64,000 nt of DNA from Pseudomonas cavernae (GCF_003595175.1 NZ_CP032419.1:1550001-1614000), one strand, 5' to 3'. Numbered from the stretch's first letter, positions 52,215 through 62,165 are shown. Translations and numbers: made by a program. The notes: generated from the sequence alone by a model not told the origin.

Positions 52215-53499
52215 GCAGCACAGGGCTGGCATAGAAGGCGGTCAGGACTTTCACCAGGTGGGCCAGGTCATGGCTGCCGGCCAGTTCGCGGATCGAGTGC
52301 ATGGCGAAGGTCGGCAGGCCAATGTCGACGGTGCGCACGCCAAGCTGGCTGGCGGTGAGCGGGCCGATGGTCGAGCCGCAGCCCATGTCGCTGCGGACCA
52401 CGAAACTTTGTACCGGCACTTCGTTTTCCAGGCACAGATGCCGGAAGAAGCCCGCGGTTTCGCTGTTGGTGGCGTAGCGCTGGTTGGTGTTGATCTTGAT
52501 CACCGGGCCGGCATTGAGTTTCGGGCCGTGGTTGCCATCGTGCTTGTCGGCATAGTTGGGATGCACGCCGTGGGCATTGTCGGCAGAGACCAGCAGGGAT
52601 TTCTGGATGGTGCGGGTGAAGCTGTCGCCGGCCGGCAGCAGGCGGCGCAGCACTTGCTCGAGGAACGGGCCATCGGCGCCGCAGGCCGAGCAGGAGCCGA
52701 CCTCCTCGTGGTCGGTGCAGACCAGCACGCAGCTTTCCTCGCCATCGGCATGCAGCAGTGCCCGCAGTCCGGCATAGCAGGACAGCAGGTTGTCCAGGCG
52801 CGCGCCGGCGATGAAGTCGGCGTTCAGGCCAATCACCGCGGCGCTTTGGGTGTCGTAGAAGCTCAGCTCGTAGTCCAGCACCGCGTCGGCGTTAAAGCCA
52901 TGCTCGCGGGTCAACTGCTCGGCCAGCAGGGCACGGAAGTCGTAGGGCTCGTGGCCGGCGACCTGAGCGAGGATCGGCGGCAGTTCGGTCTGCGGGTTGA
53001 TCGCCCAGCCCTGGTTGGCCTCGCGGTTGAGGTGGATGGCCAGGTTGGGAATCACCGCGATGGGCTGCTGGAAGTCAATCAGCTGGCTTTCCACCTTGCC
53101 GTCACGGCGAAAGGTGACGCGCCCGGCCAGTGACAGGTCGCGGTCGAACCAGGGGGCCAGCAGGGCGCCGCCGTAGACTTCCACGCCCAACTGGAGGAAG
53201 CCGTGGCGCTGCAGTTCCGGTTGCGGCTTGACCCGCAGGCAGGGGCTGTCGGTATGCGCGCCGACCAGGCGCATGCCGCCTTCCAGCAGCGGGCGCTTAC
53301 CGAGGCGGAAGGCGATCAGCGAGGAATCGTTGCGGGTGACGTAGTAGCGTCCACCGGCCTCGGTATGCCAAGCCTCGCGCTCGTCGAGCCGACGGAAACC
53401 GGCGGTTTCAAGGCGTTGGCAGAGACTGGTGGTGGCATGGAAGGGGGTCGGCGAGGCCTTGAGGAAGTCGATCAGGCCTTGGTTCAGATCTTCGGGCAT
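52210..53499 (-). CDS. apeB: M18 family aminopeptidase
   Basis: 429-residue zinc aminopeptidase of the M18 family (aspartyl/lysyl aminopeptidase type). ATG 53499 ([21 protein letters not shown]) is preferred over 53511. Zinc ligands and catalytic residues are seen in [36 protein letters not shown] and [20 protein letters not shown]. The last bases, including its stop codon, overlap the right terminal repeat of the MITE-like element. Confidence 0.94.
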   Translation of the reverse strand: MPEDLNQGLIDFLKASPTPFHATTSLCQRLETAGFRRLDEREAWHTEAGGRYYVTRNDSSLIAFRLGKRPLLEGGMRLVGAHTDSPCLRVKPQPELQRHGFLQLGVEVYGGALLAPWFDRDLSLAGRVTFRRDGKVESQLIDFQQPIAVIPNLAIHLNREANQGWAINPQTELPPILAQVAGHEPYDFRALLAEQLTREHGFNADAVLDYELSFYDTQSAAVIGLNADFIAGARLDNLLSCYAGLRALLHADGEESCVLVCTDHEEVGSCSACGADGPFLEQVLRRLLPAGDSFTRTIQKSLLVSADNAHGVHPNYADKHDGNHGPKLNAGPVIKINTNQRYATNSETAGFFRHLCLENEVPVQSFVVRSDMGCGSTIGPLTASQLGVRTVDIGLPTFAMHSIRELAGSHDLAHLVKVLTAFYASPVLP

Positions 53500-53545
53500 A
53501 CGGCACTCCAAGCAGCGATGGCCGGAGTTTACCGCATCCCGTTGC

Positions 53546-54181
53546 TCAGAATGGTGCCGGGCAGTCGAAGCGCAGGCGCTCGCCGCTGTGCGGGTGGGTA
53601 AAGGCGAGCATGCTGGCGTGCAGGCACAGCCGCTCGTGGGCGGCCAGGGCCTCGGGGTTGGCGTACAGGCGGTCGCCCAACAGCGGGTGGCCGATGGACA
53701 GCATGTGCACGCGCAGCTGGTGCGAGCGGCCGGTGATCGGGGTCAATTCGACCCGGCTGTAGTCGCCGCAGCGCTCCAGCACGCGCCAGAAGGTCAGGGC
53801 ATGGCGGCCATGTTCGTGGCAGACCACGTGGCGCGGCTTGGTCGGCGGGTCGTAACGCAGCGGCAGATCGATGCGTCCGCTGTCCAGTTCCGGCTCGCCC
53901 CAGCACAGTGCGGTGTAGGCCTTCTCGGTTTCGCGGTCATGGAACTGGCGCGACAGCTCGCGATGGCTGTCGGCATCCCGGGCCAGCAGGATCAGCCCGG
54001 AGGTTTCCCAGTCCAGGCGATGGACGATGCGCGCCTCGGGGTAGCCGTTGTCCTGCAGGCGGGTGATCAGGCAGTCCTTGTTGTCATCCGCTCGGCCGGG
54101 CACCGAAAGCAGCAGGGTGGGCTTATTGACCACCAGGATGGCAGCGTCCTGATGCAGGATCTCGACGTTCGATAGAGGCAT
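53546..54181 (-). CDS. rluA: RluA family pseudouridine synthase
   Basis: 211-residue RluA-type pseudouridine synthase, which in E. coli modifies U746 of 23S rRNA and U32 of tRNAs. The active-site signature is [15 protein letters not shown] with catalytic Asp, plus [13 protein letters not shown]. The short length with no S4 domain fits RluA. It lies downstream of minE on the same strand, but a terminator separates them. Confidence 0.93.
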   Translation of the reverse strand: MPLSNVEILHQDAAILVVNKPTLLLSVPGRADDNKDCLITRLQDNGYPEARIVHRLDWETSGLILLARDADSHRELSRQFHDRETEKAYTALCWGEPELDSGRIDLPLRYDPPTKPRHVVCHEHGRHALTFWRVLERCGDYSRVELTPITGRSHQLRVHMLSIGHPLLGDRLYANPEALAAHERLCLHASMLAFTHPHSGERLRFDCPAPF

Positions 54182-54201
54182 GGGTATTCCACCAATAAAA
54201 A

Positions 54202-54219
54202 CGGCGGCCTAAGCCGCCG
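54202..54219 (-). terminator. min operon terminator
   Basis: CGGCGGC (54202-54208) and GCCGCCG (54213-54219) pair around CTAA; on the minus strand the hairpin is followed by TTTTTATT. It lies 43 bp after the minE stop. Confidence 0.75.
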
Positions 54220-54226
54220 CTTCCCT

Positions 54227-54252
54227 CGCTCCGGCCCTCTCCCGATGGGAGA
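54227..54252. repeat. REP-like GC-rich palindrome
   Basis: CCTCTCCC-GAT-GGGAGAGG within CCGGCCCTCTCCCGATGGGA. The flanking CCGGCCCTCTCCCG is shared with the copy near 26728-26750, which suggests a dispersed repeat. Confidence 0.55.
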
Positions 54253-54261
54253 GGGCAGACC

Positions 54262-54516
54262 TTAACGGTCCGGCAGGGTGATGTTGAGTTCGAGGATCGA
54301 GCAGCTGCCTTGGTTTTCCAGGGCAACCTGCACCTGATCTGAGTCGATGTTGACGTACTTACGGATCACTTCCACCAGTTCCTGCTGGAGGGCGGGCAGG
54401 TAGTCCGGCTTGCTGCGTTGACCACGTTCGTGGGCGACGATGATCTGCAGGCGCTCTTTGGCGATCGAGGCGGTGGATTCCTTCTTGCGTTCTCGGAAGA
54501 AGTCAAAAATATTCAT
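54262..54516 (-). CDS. minE: Cell division topological specificity factor MinE
   Basis: 84-residue MinE with the anti-MinCD helix ([14 protein letters not shown]) and the C-terminal topological-specificity domain ([25 protein letters not shown], by LQQELVEVI). It forms the ring that drives pole-to-pole MinD oscillation. Its ATG overlaps the minD stop (TAATG-type), so translation is coupled. Confidence 0.97.
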   Translation of the reverse strand: MNIFDFFRERKKESTASIAKERLQIIVAHERGQRSKPDYLPALQQELVEVIRKYVNIDSDQVQVALENQGSCSILELNITLPDR

Positions 54517-55328
54517 TAGCGTGCTCCAAACAGGCGTTGAAGCAGGCCTTTTTTCTGCACATCAAGGAAACGGTGCTCGACTTCCTTGCCCAGCAGGCGA
54601 TCGACGGCATCGCTGTACGCCTGGCCGGCGTCGCTCTGGTCGTCGAGGATCACCGGGACGCCCTGGTTGGAGGCTTTGAGTACCGCCTGGGATTCCGGAA
54701 TCACGCCGAGCAGGCGGATGGCGAGGATTTCCTCGACGTCCTCGACGCCGAGCATCTCGCCCTTGGTAACGCGTTCGGGGTTGTAACGGGTCAGCAGCAG
54801 GTGTTCCTTGATCGGTTCTTCGCCGTTCTCGGCGCGCCGCGATTTGCTCGCCAGCAGGCCGAGCATGCGGTCGGAGTCGCGTACCGAGGAAACTTCCGGG
54901 TTGGTCACCACCACGGCTTCGTCGGCGAAGTACATCGCCAGGTGCGCGCCTTTTTCGATACCCGCCGGCGAATCGCAGACCACGTATTCGAAGTTCTCGC
55001 GCAGCTCGTTCATGACCTTTTCCACGCCTTCCTTGGTCAGCGCGTCTTTGTCACGGGTCTGGCTGGCGGCGAGGACGTGGAGGTTTTCCAGGCGCTTGTC
55101 TTTGATCAGTGCCTGGGTCAGGGTCGCTTCGCCGTTGACCACGTTGACGAAGTCGTACACCACGCGGCGTTCGCAGCCCATGATCAGATCGAGGTTCCGC
55201 AGGCCGACGTCGAAGTCGACGATGACTGTCTTGTGCCCGCGCAGAGCTAGGCCGGTGCCGATGGCGGCGCTGGTGGTGGTTTTACCCACGCCACCCTTGC
55301 CGGAAGTGACTACGAGGATCTTGGCCAA
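54516..55328 (-). CDS. minD: Septum site-determining ATPase MinD
   Basis: 270-residue ParA-like ATPase. Deviant Walker A is [13 protein letters not shown] at the N-terminus, switch region [17 protein letters not shown], and a C-terminal amphipathic membrane-targeting helix ([10 protein letters not shown]). It recruits MinC to the membrane. 59 bp downstream of minC and overlapping minE. Confidence 0.98.
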   Translation of the reverse strand: MAKILVVTSGKGGVGKTTTSAAIGTGLALRGHKTVIVDFDVGLRNLDLIMGCERRVVYDFVNVVNGEATLTQALIKDKRLENLHVLAASQTRDKDALTKEGVEKVMNELRENFEYVVCDSPAGIEKGAHLAMYFADEAVVVTNPEVSSVRDSDRMLGLLASKSRRAENGEEPIKEHLLLTRYNPERVTKGEMLGVEDVEEILAIRLLGVIPESQAVLKASNQGVPVILDDQSDAGQAYSDAVDRLLGKEVEHRFLDVQKKGLLQRLFGAR

Positions 55329-55387
55329 GGTGATTCACCCCTAATGGAAAAGGTTTTCAGGTCCCTGAAAATGAGCGGCAGTATCCG

Positions 55388-56128
55388 TTAAAGGCGGGTG
55401 ATGTTCAACACATCACCCGACAGGCTGACGTGCACTGCGTCGCCCCATAAAGGGTCGCGCCGCAGGTCTTCGGCAACCTTGTATTGGCCGGCAATCGAGA
55501 GCATTTCCGCGCCCATTTGCTGGCAGAAGATGCGCGCCTTGGTGTCGCCTTTGACCCCAGCCAGGGCGCGGCCGCGCATCGGTCCGTACACATGGATGTT
55601 GCCGTCGGCGAGAAGTTCCGCTCCGGCACTGACCGGCGCGACGACCACCAGATCGCCGCCCTGGGCATATATCTGCATGCCGCCGCGCACCGGCGTGGTG
55701 ATCACCTTGGTCGGTTTGATCGGCGGCTCGGCCGGCTTTTCCACTTTCTTGCGCGCGGCGAGGTTTTCCACCGGCTCGACCAGTCGCTCGCGCGCGCCGG
55801 AGGGCGGCAGCACCGGCAGGTCGAGGGCATTGGCGGCGGCGATGTCGTCCTCGCGGTGGGCGCGGATGGCCAGGGTGCGCAGGCCATGGCGGCGGCAGAT
55901 GGCCATCAGCTCGCCCAAGTCGAGCGCACCTTCGCCTTCCGGCAGCTTATCCAGCGCCAGGACCAGCGGGATATTGCTGAAGAAGTTCGGCGCCTGGGCC
56001 ACTTTGGCCGCCAGTTGCGCGTCGAGGCGGGCGAGGTCGTTGTGGGCCAGTTCCAGTACCGTAATGGCCAGCATGCTGCCCTTGAGCTGGAACACGGGGT
56101 CTTGGTCGAGAAGGTCGGTTTGGCTCAT
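55388..56128 (-). CDS. minC: Septum formation inhibitor MinC
   Basis: 246-residue division inhibitor. The N-terminal FtsZ-inhibiting domain begins near residue 10, a Pro/Lys-rich linker follows (~120-140), and the C-terminal beta-helix domain that binds MinD includes [26 protein letters not shown] (by its YAQGGDLVV part) and [11 protein letters not shown]. First gene of minCDE, divergent from the lipid A acyltransferase gene. Confidence 0.97.
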   Translation of the reverse strand: MSQTDLLDQDPVFQLKGSMLAITVLELAHNDLARLDAQLAAKVAQAPNFFSNIPLVLALDKLPEGEGALDLGELMAICRRHGLRTLAIRAHREDDIAAANALDLPVLPPSGARERLVEPVENLAARKKVEKPAEPPIKPTKVITTPVRGGMQIYAQGGDLVVVAPVSAGAELLADGNIHVYGPMRGRALAGVKGDTKARIFCQQMGAEMLSIAGQYKVAEDLRRDPLWGDAVHVSLSGDVLNITRL

Positions 56129-56254
56129 GTTGGGCTAGAGGGCCTGAATTGACTGAAGCGGGATTAGCCGCGACTTATAGCGAGAACGCCGGTGGGCCGC
56201 AAGCCGCGTGCCGCGTGTAGAATGCCCGGTTGTGTCGTTTGTCCGGAAGCTGAG

Positions 56255-57187
56255 ATGGATCGTCCGCGTTTTCGTAGCTATTTCCTGCATCCGCGTTTCT
56301 GGCTTATGTGGCTGGGGCTGGGTTTGCTGTGGTTGCTCGTCCAATTGCCTTATCCGCTGCTGCTGCGCCTTGGTCGGGGCCTGGGTGTGTTGATGTACAG
56401 CCTGGCGGTGTCGCGCCGGCAGATCGCCGCGCGCAACCTGGAGCTGTGCTTCCCCGAGTTGTCGGTGGCCGAGCGCAAGCGGCTGTTGCAGGAAAACTTC
56501 GCCTCCACCGGCATTGCCTTCTTCGAGATGGCCATCAGTTGGTGGTGGCCGAAAAAGCGTCTGCGCCGGCTGGCCCACATCGAGGGGCTGGAACATCTCA
56601 AGCAGGCGCAGGCCGAAGGGCAGGGCGTGATCCTCATGGCCGTGCACTTCACCACGCTGGAGATTGGCGCGGCGCTGCTCGGCCAGCAGCACACCATCGA
56701 CGGCATGTATCGCGAGCACAAGAATCCGCTGTTCGATTACCTGCAGCGCAGCGGTCGCGAGCGGCACAACCTGGACGCCACGGCCGTCGAGCGTGACGAT
56801 GTGCGCGGCATGCTCAAGCTGCTGCGTGCCGGTCGGGCGATCTGGTATGCGCCGGATCAGGACTATGGCCCGAAGCAGAGCCTGTTCACGCCACTGTTCG
56901 GCATTCAGGCGGCGACGGTGACTGCCACCAGCAAGTTCGCCCGCCTGGGCCGGGCGCGGGTGCTGCCCTTTACCCAGCTGCGCCTGGCCGACGATTCGGG
57001 CTACCGCCTGGTGGTCCACCCGCCATTGGCGGACTTCCCCGGCGAGAGCGAAGAGACCGATTGCCTGCGCATCAACCAATGGGTGGAAAGCGCCATCCGC
57101 GCGTGCCCCGAGCAGTACCTGTGGGCGCACCGGCGCTTCAAGACGCGCCCCGAAGGCGAGCCGAAGCTGTACAGGAAGCGCCAATAG
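56255..57187 (+). CDS. lpxL: Lipid A lauroyl/palmitoleoyl-type acyltransferase
   Basis: 310-residue LpxL/HtrB-type late acyltransferase adding a secondary acyl chain to Kdo-lipid A. ATG 56255 (MDRPRFRSYFLHPRFW) fits family length. One membrane helix (~residues 14-35) anchors it to the inner membrane; the catalytic H-x4-E motif appears in AVHFTTLEIG, with DQDYGPK and YLWAHRRFK also conserved. Divergent from minC. Exact acyl donor not deducible. Confidence 0.92.
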   Translation: MDRPRFRSYFLHPRFWLMWLGLGLLWLLVQLPYPLLLRLGRGLGVLMYSLAVSRRQIAARNLELCFPELSVAERKRLLQENFASTGIAFFEMAISWWWPKKRLRRLAHIEGLEHLKQAQAEGQGVILMAVHFTTLEIGAALLGQQHTIDGMYREHKNPLFDYLQRSGRERHNLDATAVERDDVRGMLKLLRAGRAIWYAPDQDYGPKQSLFTPLFGIQAATVTATSKFARLGRARVLPFTQLRLADDSGYRLVVHPPLADFPGESEETDCLRINQWVESAIRACPEQYLWAHRRFKTRPEGEPKLYRKRQ

Positions 57188-57225
57188 CGACCGTCTACAC
57201 TCGCAAAAAACTAGGGACAGTACCT

Positions 57226-58392
57226 ATGCCTGATGCCGCCAGTTCCGCGCAGCCCGTGACCGGGCTGATTCTTTCTGGTGGCGGCGCGCGGGCGGCCTAT
57301 CAAGTCGGGGTGCTGGCGGCGATTGCCGAATTGCTGCCTGATGCCGGGCACAACCCGTTCCCGGTGATCGTCGGCACTTCGGCGGGGGCGGTGAATGCCG
57401 TGGGGCTGGCGTGCGGTGCCTTGCACTTCTGCGAGTCGGTCCAGCGCCTGACCGCGGTCTGGCGCGCGTTCCATACCGAGCAGATCTACCGCAGCGATTG
57501 GGCCGGGGTGCTGCGTCAGGCCAGCCGCTTCGTCACCCAGCATGTGCTCGGTTTTGCCGGCCATGCGCCGGTGTCCTTGCTCGACAGCTCGCCGCTGGGC
57601 GAACTGTTGGCGCGCGAGCTGGATTTCTCTGGGATCGCCGCGGCGGTGCGTCAGCGCCGGCTGCGCGCGGTGGCGGTGACGGCGTTTGGTTACGAGTCGG
57701 GGCAGGCGGTGACCTTCTACCAGGGGCGCGCGACTATCGACCCCTGGCTCCGCCATCGCCGCGTCGGTGTGCCGACCCGCCTGCGGCTCGAGCATTTGCT
57801 GGCCAGCGCCTCGATCCCGCTGATCTTTCCCCCGGTGAAGGTCAACCGCGAGTATTTCGGCGACGGTGCCATGCGTCAGGCGGCGCCGATCAGTCCAGCG
57901 CTGCATCTGGGCGCCAATCGAGTGCTGGTGATCGGTGTCAGCGGCAACCCCTTGGAGGGTGACGCCAATGCCAGGGTGGTGCGCCCGCGCAGCGGCAAGC
58001 CGCCGAGTCTGGCGCAGATCGGTGGGCACTTGCTCAACAGCAGCTTCATCGACAGCCTGGAAAGCGATATCGAAATGGTCAAGCGGCTCAACCTGATGAG
58101 TCACTTGTTGCCAGTCGATGCTCCAAACGGCCTCGGCCTAAAGCCGGTGGAGGTGCTGGTGATTGCGCCCAGCCAGCCCTTGGATCAGATCGCCGCCCGC
58201 CACCGCGCCGAACTGCCGCGGCCGCTACGGCTGTTCCTCGCCGGCCCCGGTGCCACCCAGGCGAGTGGCGCCGGGGTGCTCAGCTATCTGCTGTTCGAAC
58301 CGGGGTATTGCAACGAGCTGATCGAGCTGGGTTATCGCGATGCTCAGACCAAGCGCGCCGAATTGCAGCGCTTTCTTGGCCTGGACGCATAG
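57226..58392 (+). CDS. Patatin-like phospholipase
   Basis: 388-residue patatin-family hydrolase. ATG 57226 (MPDAASSAQP) starts just before the glycine-rich oxyanion loop GGGARAAYQVG; nucleophile Ser is in GTSAGAVNAVG and the dyad Asp in YFGDGAMR. There is no signal peptide, so it is not an obvious secreted toxin like ExoU. It lies 38 bp after the lipid A acyltransferase gene on the same strand; a role in inner-membrane lipid turnover is plausible but inferred. Confidence 0.9.
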   Translation: MPDAASSAQPVTGLILSGGGARAAYQVGVLAAIAELLPDAGHNPFPVIVGTSAGAVNAVGLACGALHFCESVQRLTAVWRAFHTEQIYRSDWAGVLRQASRFVTQHVLGFAGHAPVSLLDSSPLGELLARELDFSGIAAAVRQRRLRAVAVTAFGYESGQAVTFYQGRATIDPWLRHRRVGVPTRLRLEHLLASASIPLIFPPVKVNREYFGDGAMRQAAPISPALHLGANRVLVIGVSGNPLEGDANARVVRPRSGKPPSLAQIGGHLLNSSFIDSLESDIEMVKRLNLMSHLLPVDAPNGLGLKPVEVLVIAPSQPLDQIAARHRAELPRPLRLFLAGPGATQASGAGVLSYLLFEPGYCNELIELGYRDAQTKRAELQRFLGLDA

Positions 58393-58404
58393 TCCCCCTG
58401 GTTT

Positions 58405-59253
58405 TCAGGCCGCCAGCACACCATCGCGATAATCCCGCAGCGCCTGCTCGATCTCCTCGTGACTGTTCATCACGAACGGGCCGTATTGCACGATCGGCTC
58501 GCCCAGCGGCTTGCCGGCGATCAGCAGGACCTTGGCGCCGGCCATGCTGCTCAGCTGCAGCTCGCCGTCATCGGCCAGGCGCACCAGTCGACTCTTGCCG
58601 ACCTTGTGGCCGTTGACTTCCAGTTCGCCCTCGTAGACATACAGCATCAGCCGATGGCCCTGGGGCAGGCGCGGGGCGATGGCGCTGGCGGCCGGCAGGC
58701 GCAGGTCGAACAGCTGCGGCTCGGTGTGCTGGCGTTGCACCGCACCGTCCTGCTGGTGCTGGCCGTCGTCGAAACGACCGGCGATCACCACCACTTCGAC
58801 GCCATCGGCGCGCTGCAGGCGCGGGATCTCCCAAGGGGAGAAATCGCGGTAGCCCGGCGCGCCAAGCTTGTCCTTGGCCGGCAGGTTGAGCCACAGCTGG
58901 AAGCCGCGCATCACGCCTTCCTGCTGTTCGGGCATCTCGCTATGGATCACCCCATGGGCGGCGGTCATCCATTGCACGCCGCCGCTCTGCAGCAGGCCGA
59001 CATTGCCCAGGTGATCCTCGTGGCGCATGCGCCCTTCGAGCATGTAGGTGATGGTCTCGAAGCCGCGGTGCGGATGTGGCGGGAAGCCGGCGATGTAGTC
59101 GTCGGGGTTGTCCGAGCCGAATTCGTCGAGCATCAGAAACGGGTCGAAACGCTCGAGGCCGCCCCCGCCAATCACACGGGTCAGGCGCACGCCGGCGCCG
59201 TCGGAAGCGGGTTGGCCGGGTTGCACGGCGAGTACGGAACGCAGCTGGGTCAT
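58405..59253 (-). CDS. Pirin family protein
   Basis: 282-residue bicupin protein of the pirin family. The N-terminal metal site HPHRGFETITYMLEG (with further His in HEDHLG and AHGVIHSEMP) is intact. Some pirins are quercetinases, others modulate redox or pyruvate metabolism; the function here is open. ATG 59253 is chosen after AGGAGGTGCC; the longer frame upstream is from the mlaA antisense region. Convergent with the patatin gene. Confidence 0.92.
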   Translation of the reverse strand: MTQLRSVLAVQPGQPASDGAGVRLTRVIGGGGLERFDPFLMLDEFGSDNPDDYIAGFPPHPHRGFETITYMLEGRMRHEDHLGNVGLLQSGGVQWMTAAHGVIHSEMPEQQEGVMRGFQLWLNLPAKDKLGAPGYRDFSPWEIPRLQRADGVEVVVIAGRFDDGQHQQDGAVQRQHTEPQLFDLRLPAASAIAPRLPQGHRLMLYVYEGELEVNGHKVGKSRLVRLADDGELQLSSMAGAKVLLIAGKPLGEPIVQYGPFVMNSHEEIEQALRDYRDGVLAA

Positions 59254-59368
59254 GACGGCACCTCCTGAAGGGAATGTGCTCATGCTAGGGCGATTAATCG
59301 AATTTAATAGTGCTGAATTCGCAACATATTCATCGTAAAAATAGATTGATGTGTCGGCTTCAGTCCAC

Positions 59369-59404
59369 AAAAAAGCCGCCCCGGCCGGCGGCGCGGGGTG
59401 GCTC
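59369..59404 (-). terminator. Terminator of the mlaA-hydrolase operon
   Basis: On the minus strand GCCACCCCG pairs with CGGGGCGGC (one G-T pair) and six T residues follow. Lies 10 bp downstream of the mlaA stop. Confidence 0.8.
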
Positions 59405-59413
59405 TGTAGGAGG

Positions 59414-60181
59414 TCACTCGGCGATCTGCAGCTTGCGCGCCTCGGTGTAGACGTAGCGGATCTTCTCGTACTCGAACGGCGAGTCGGTCTGGCCGTAGCG
59501 GAAGTTGGTGCTGTGGCGCTTGTCCACCGCCCGCAGCAGGCTGATTTCCGGGTGGTCGCTGCTGGTTTCCGGCACGTTGAGGAAGTTGATCTCGTAGTCG
59601 GCCACGTAGTCCACCACCAGGCCGCCGGTGTCGCGCAGGTTGGACGGGCCAAGCAGCGGCAGCATCAGGTAGGGGCCGCTGGGAGCGCCATAGAAGCCGA
59701 GGGTCTGGCCAAAATCCTCGCTCTGCTTGGGTAGGCCGAATTTGGTTGCCGGATCCCAGAGCCCGACCACACCGATCGTGGTGTTGACCAGCAGGCGCCC
59801 GGTGGTTTCCAGCGAGCGCTGGCCCTTGAACTGCAGCAGGCTGTTGAGCAGGTTGGGGATGTCGCCGAGGTTGCTGAAGAAGTTGCTCACGCCGCTGCGG
59901 ACGAAATGCGGAGTGACGTAGCGGTAGCCACGCACCACCGGCAGGAACACCCATTCGTCGAAGCGGTAGTTGAAGTGGTAGACCCGTCGGTTCCAGCCTT
60001 CCCAGGGGTCGTAGACATGCAGCGCGTCGAGGCTCGAGCGCTCGAACTCGCGCTGATCGAGGCCGGGGTTGAACTGCAGGTGTTCGATCGGCCGGGTAAA
60101 GCCGTCCTCGTCGGTGCTGTGCTCGGCATGGGCCAGGCTGCTGGCGAGGAGCAGGGCAAGCAGAAAGAAATTCTTAGCCAC
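59414..60181 (-). CDS. MlaA/VacJ family protein without lipobox
   Basis: 255-residue protein of the MlaA (VacJ) family, whose members pull phospholipids from the outer membrane outer leaflet toward MlaC. Family motifs: DPWEGWNRRVYHFNYRFD, NFFSNLGDIPNLLN, GLPKQSEDFGQTLG, YLMLPLLGPSNLRDTGG. The signal peptide (MAKNFFLLALLLASSLAHAEH) has no Cys, so it is not a lipoprotein, unlike E. coli MlaA. Overlaps the upstream alpha/beta hydrolase gene by 8 bp. Confidence 0.9.
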   Translation of the reverse strand: MAKNFFLLALLLASSLAHAEHSTDEDGFTRPIEHLQFNPGLDQREFERSSLDALHVYDPWEGWNRRVYHFNYRFDEWVFLPVVRGYRYVTPHFVRSGVSNFFSNLGDIPNLLNSLLQFKGQRSLETTGRLLVNTTIGVVGLWDPATKFGLPKQSEDFGQTLGFYGAPSGPYLMLPLLGPSNLRDTGGLVVDYVADYEINFLNVPETSSDHPEISLLRAVDKRHSTNFRYGQTDSPFEYEKIRYVYTEARKLQIAE

Positions 60182-61472
60182 GGAAGAACTCCAGCATGTC
60201 TTGGGCGTTGACGCGGTAGTTGAGGTTGCCGCAGTGGCCGCCGTGCGGGTAGAGGGTCAGTCGCTTGCCCAGGCTGCGGCGCAGGAAGCCGAGGTCGCCG
60301 GGGCCGAGGATCACGTCGTCGGCGTTGTGCATCACGGCAATCTTGTCGCTGCTCTTCAGGTAGTCCTCGAGGGCGTACAGACTGACCTGATCGATCATTT
60401 GCAACAGGCTGCCGCCATCGGTGCGCGCCCGCCACATCGGCACCAGCTGTTCGCCGATATAGCAGTCGAAGTCGCATTGCAGGGCGCGCGTGAGGAAGGG
60501 CGCGAGGCTGGTGCCTTCCTTGATCGGATAGTTCGGCGGGGTGATCAGGCCGCGGCGGTTGATCAGGTCCGAGGTGAAGGCGAGGTCGGCCGAGGAGAAG
60601 CGGAACGAGGTGCCGATCAGCATGGCCATCTGCTCGTCCGACAGATGCTGCTTAGACTGCTGGAAGTCATAGAGCATGGCATCGTTGATGTCGATGTAGC
60701 CCTTCTGCTGGAAGTAGCGGGTCAGCTTGTTCAGCACCAGTTGATAGAAGGTGGTGGTGTCGTCGATGCCCTTGACCTTGGTTTGCACCAGGCGATCGAG
60801 GTTGGTGATCGAGGTGTAGAGGTTGACCGGCGGGTTGAGCAGCAGCACACGCTTGAAGTTGAAGCTGCGCCGGGTCTCGTCGAGCTTGCTGACGAAGGCG
60901 GCTTCCAGGGCGCCGAGGCTGTAGCCGGTGAGGTAGAAGTCGGTGATCGGCAGGTCGGGATGCTGGGCGCGCACGGCCTGCATGACTCGATAGAGGTCGT
61001 CGGCATCCTCGGCGGAAATTCCCGGCGTGGCGTGCCGGGAGGCGGCGGCCATGAAGTCGTAGCTGGTCGGCGACGACAGTTGCACCACGTGGTAGCCGGC
61101 CCCATAGAACAGCTTCTTCAGATATTCGGCGAGGGTGCTGGAGTAGGGGGCGCCGGTGCCGGCGATGACGAATACCAGCGGCGCCGGCTGGTCTTGCTTG
61201 GCCAGGCGGTAGCGCAGCTTGGTGACCGGCCAGAAGTTCTCCGGCAGCTCGAACTCGCGCTCCGGGCGCAGCTTGAGGGCGTAGTCGGCCTGATCGATAT
61301 CGTCGTCGGCGGGCAGCTCGGGGCGCAACTCCGGCGGCGTGGTGGCGATAGTCGCCTCGAACGGGTTAGTCAGCGGATAGCCATAGCTGGCTGCATCCAG
61401 TTCGGCGGCCGACAACGGCACACTGAGGACGAGACCTCCGAGAAGGCTGGCGAGACGAGAAAGGCCGGACAT
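60174..61472 (-). CDS. Secreted or periplasmic alpha/beta hydrolase
   Basis: 432-residue protein with a signal peptide (ending near LSAAEL) and an alpha/beta-hydrolase core: PLVFVIAGTGAPYS (oxyanion region), nucleophile elbow LTGYSLGALEA, acidic residue in MHNADDVI, and His in PHGGHCGN. It is translationally coupled to an mlaA-like gene. That pairing, in the outer-membrane lipid pathway, hints at lipid or ester substrates in the periplasm, which is an inference. Confidence 0.82.
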   Translation of the reverse strand: MSGLSRLASLLGGLVLSVPLSAAELDAASYGYPLTNPFEATIATTPPELRPELPADDDIDQADYALKLRPEREFELPENFWPVTKLRYRLAKQDQPAPLVFVIAGTGAPYSSTLAEYLKKLFYGAGYHVVQLSSPTSYDFMAAASRHATPGISAEDADDLYRVMQAVRAQHPDLPITDFYLTGYSLGALEAAFVSKLDETRRSFNFKRVLLLNPPVNLYTSITNLDRLVQTKVKGIDDTTTFYQLVLNKLTRYFQQKGYIDINDAMLYDFQQSKQHLSDEQMAMLIGTSFRFSSADLAFTSDLINRRGLITPPNYPIKEGTSLAPFLTRALQCDFDCYIGEQLVPMWRARTDGGSLLQMIDQVSLYALEDYLKSSDKIAVMHNADDVILGPGDLGFLRRSLGKRLTLYPHGGHCGNLNYRVNAQDMLEFFRG

Positions 61473-61779
61473 GGCTAAGTCCCTTTAGACGATAAAGTGC
61501 TGAGTAAATACATTGGTTATGACAACTGCAAGTGCCGGCCGACGCATTGCGGTGGATTTCTGTAGCGGCACTATTGCCCACCACATACAGACTGAGCCGG
61601 GATTTTGCCGTTGAGGGGGCGGATCGGTTTTACGCTGTCGGCGCCAATAGCTCCCGCCCCCTACTGTGCGCCGGGGCTTTCGCGCGGGCGTGCGAACCTC
61701 GGTGGGGCAAAGGATTTAGGCTTGCATACGGCCAGAGGGGCATTATCCTGAGCGCCGTTTTCACACACCGGAGCCCTCC
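61473..61779. other. Intergenic region between hydrolase operon and small membrane gene
   Basis: 307 bp serving as the divergent control region. I see only moderate promoter-like elements (a TTGCAT near 61720 with a poor -10) and a good ribosome site (CCGGAGCCCTCC) before 61780. No hairpin pair or short ORF stands out. Confidence 0.4.
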
Positions 61780-62151
61780 ATGTCCCGCCGCTTGCCCCTG
61801 ATATTGCTACTGATCGCGCTGTCACTGTGGCTGGCTGCCAGTTATGGGCTGCGTTATGCGCTGATGGAGGATGCTCAGTGGGTCGGCCTGTGCGTCGATG
61901 AGGCGCAGCGCTGGGAGTGCCAAATGCGCGCCAACCTGGGGCTGTTGATCCACTTCCGGGTCATCGCCTGGGCGGCCCTGACCGGCGCCCTGGTCGCGTT
62001 TTTCCTGCCTGGGCGGGCGGGGCGGACTGTGGCGGTCGTGGCGCTGTTCTTCGCTTTGCCGGCCCTGGTGCTGTACAGCGCCAGTCTGGCGGTATTCGCC
62101 CTGGTGATCGCCGCCCTGCGAGTGGTGCGGGCACCCGTCGCGGTGGCCTGA
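61780..62151 (+). CDS. Small inner-membrane protein, unknown function
   Basis: 123-residue protein with an N-terminal helix (~5-25), a short periplasmic loop holding two Cys (GLCVDEAQRWECQM), then two or three C-terminal helices (residues ~52-115). The Cys pair might form a disulfide. No family that I can name. It is a single-gene unit closed by a strong terminator. Confidence 0.7.
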   Translation: MSRRLPLILLLIALSLWLAASYGLRYALMEDAQWVGLCVDEAQRWECQMRANLGLLIHFRVIAWAALTGALVAFFLPGRAGRTVAVVALFFALPALVLYSASLAVFALVIAALRVVRAPVAVA

Positions 62152-62165
62152 AGCGACGGAATAAG

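Noticed and set aside
60069..61478. 469-codon plus-strand frame opposite the alpha/beta hydrolase
   Set aside because: Shadow with repetitive Ala/Gly/Glu composition; the minus strand carries a signal peptide and catalytic triad.
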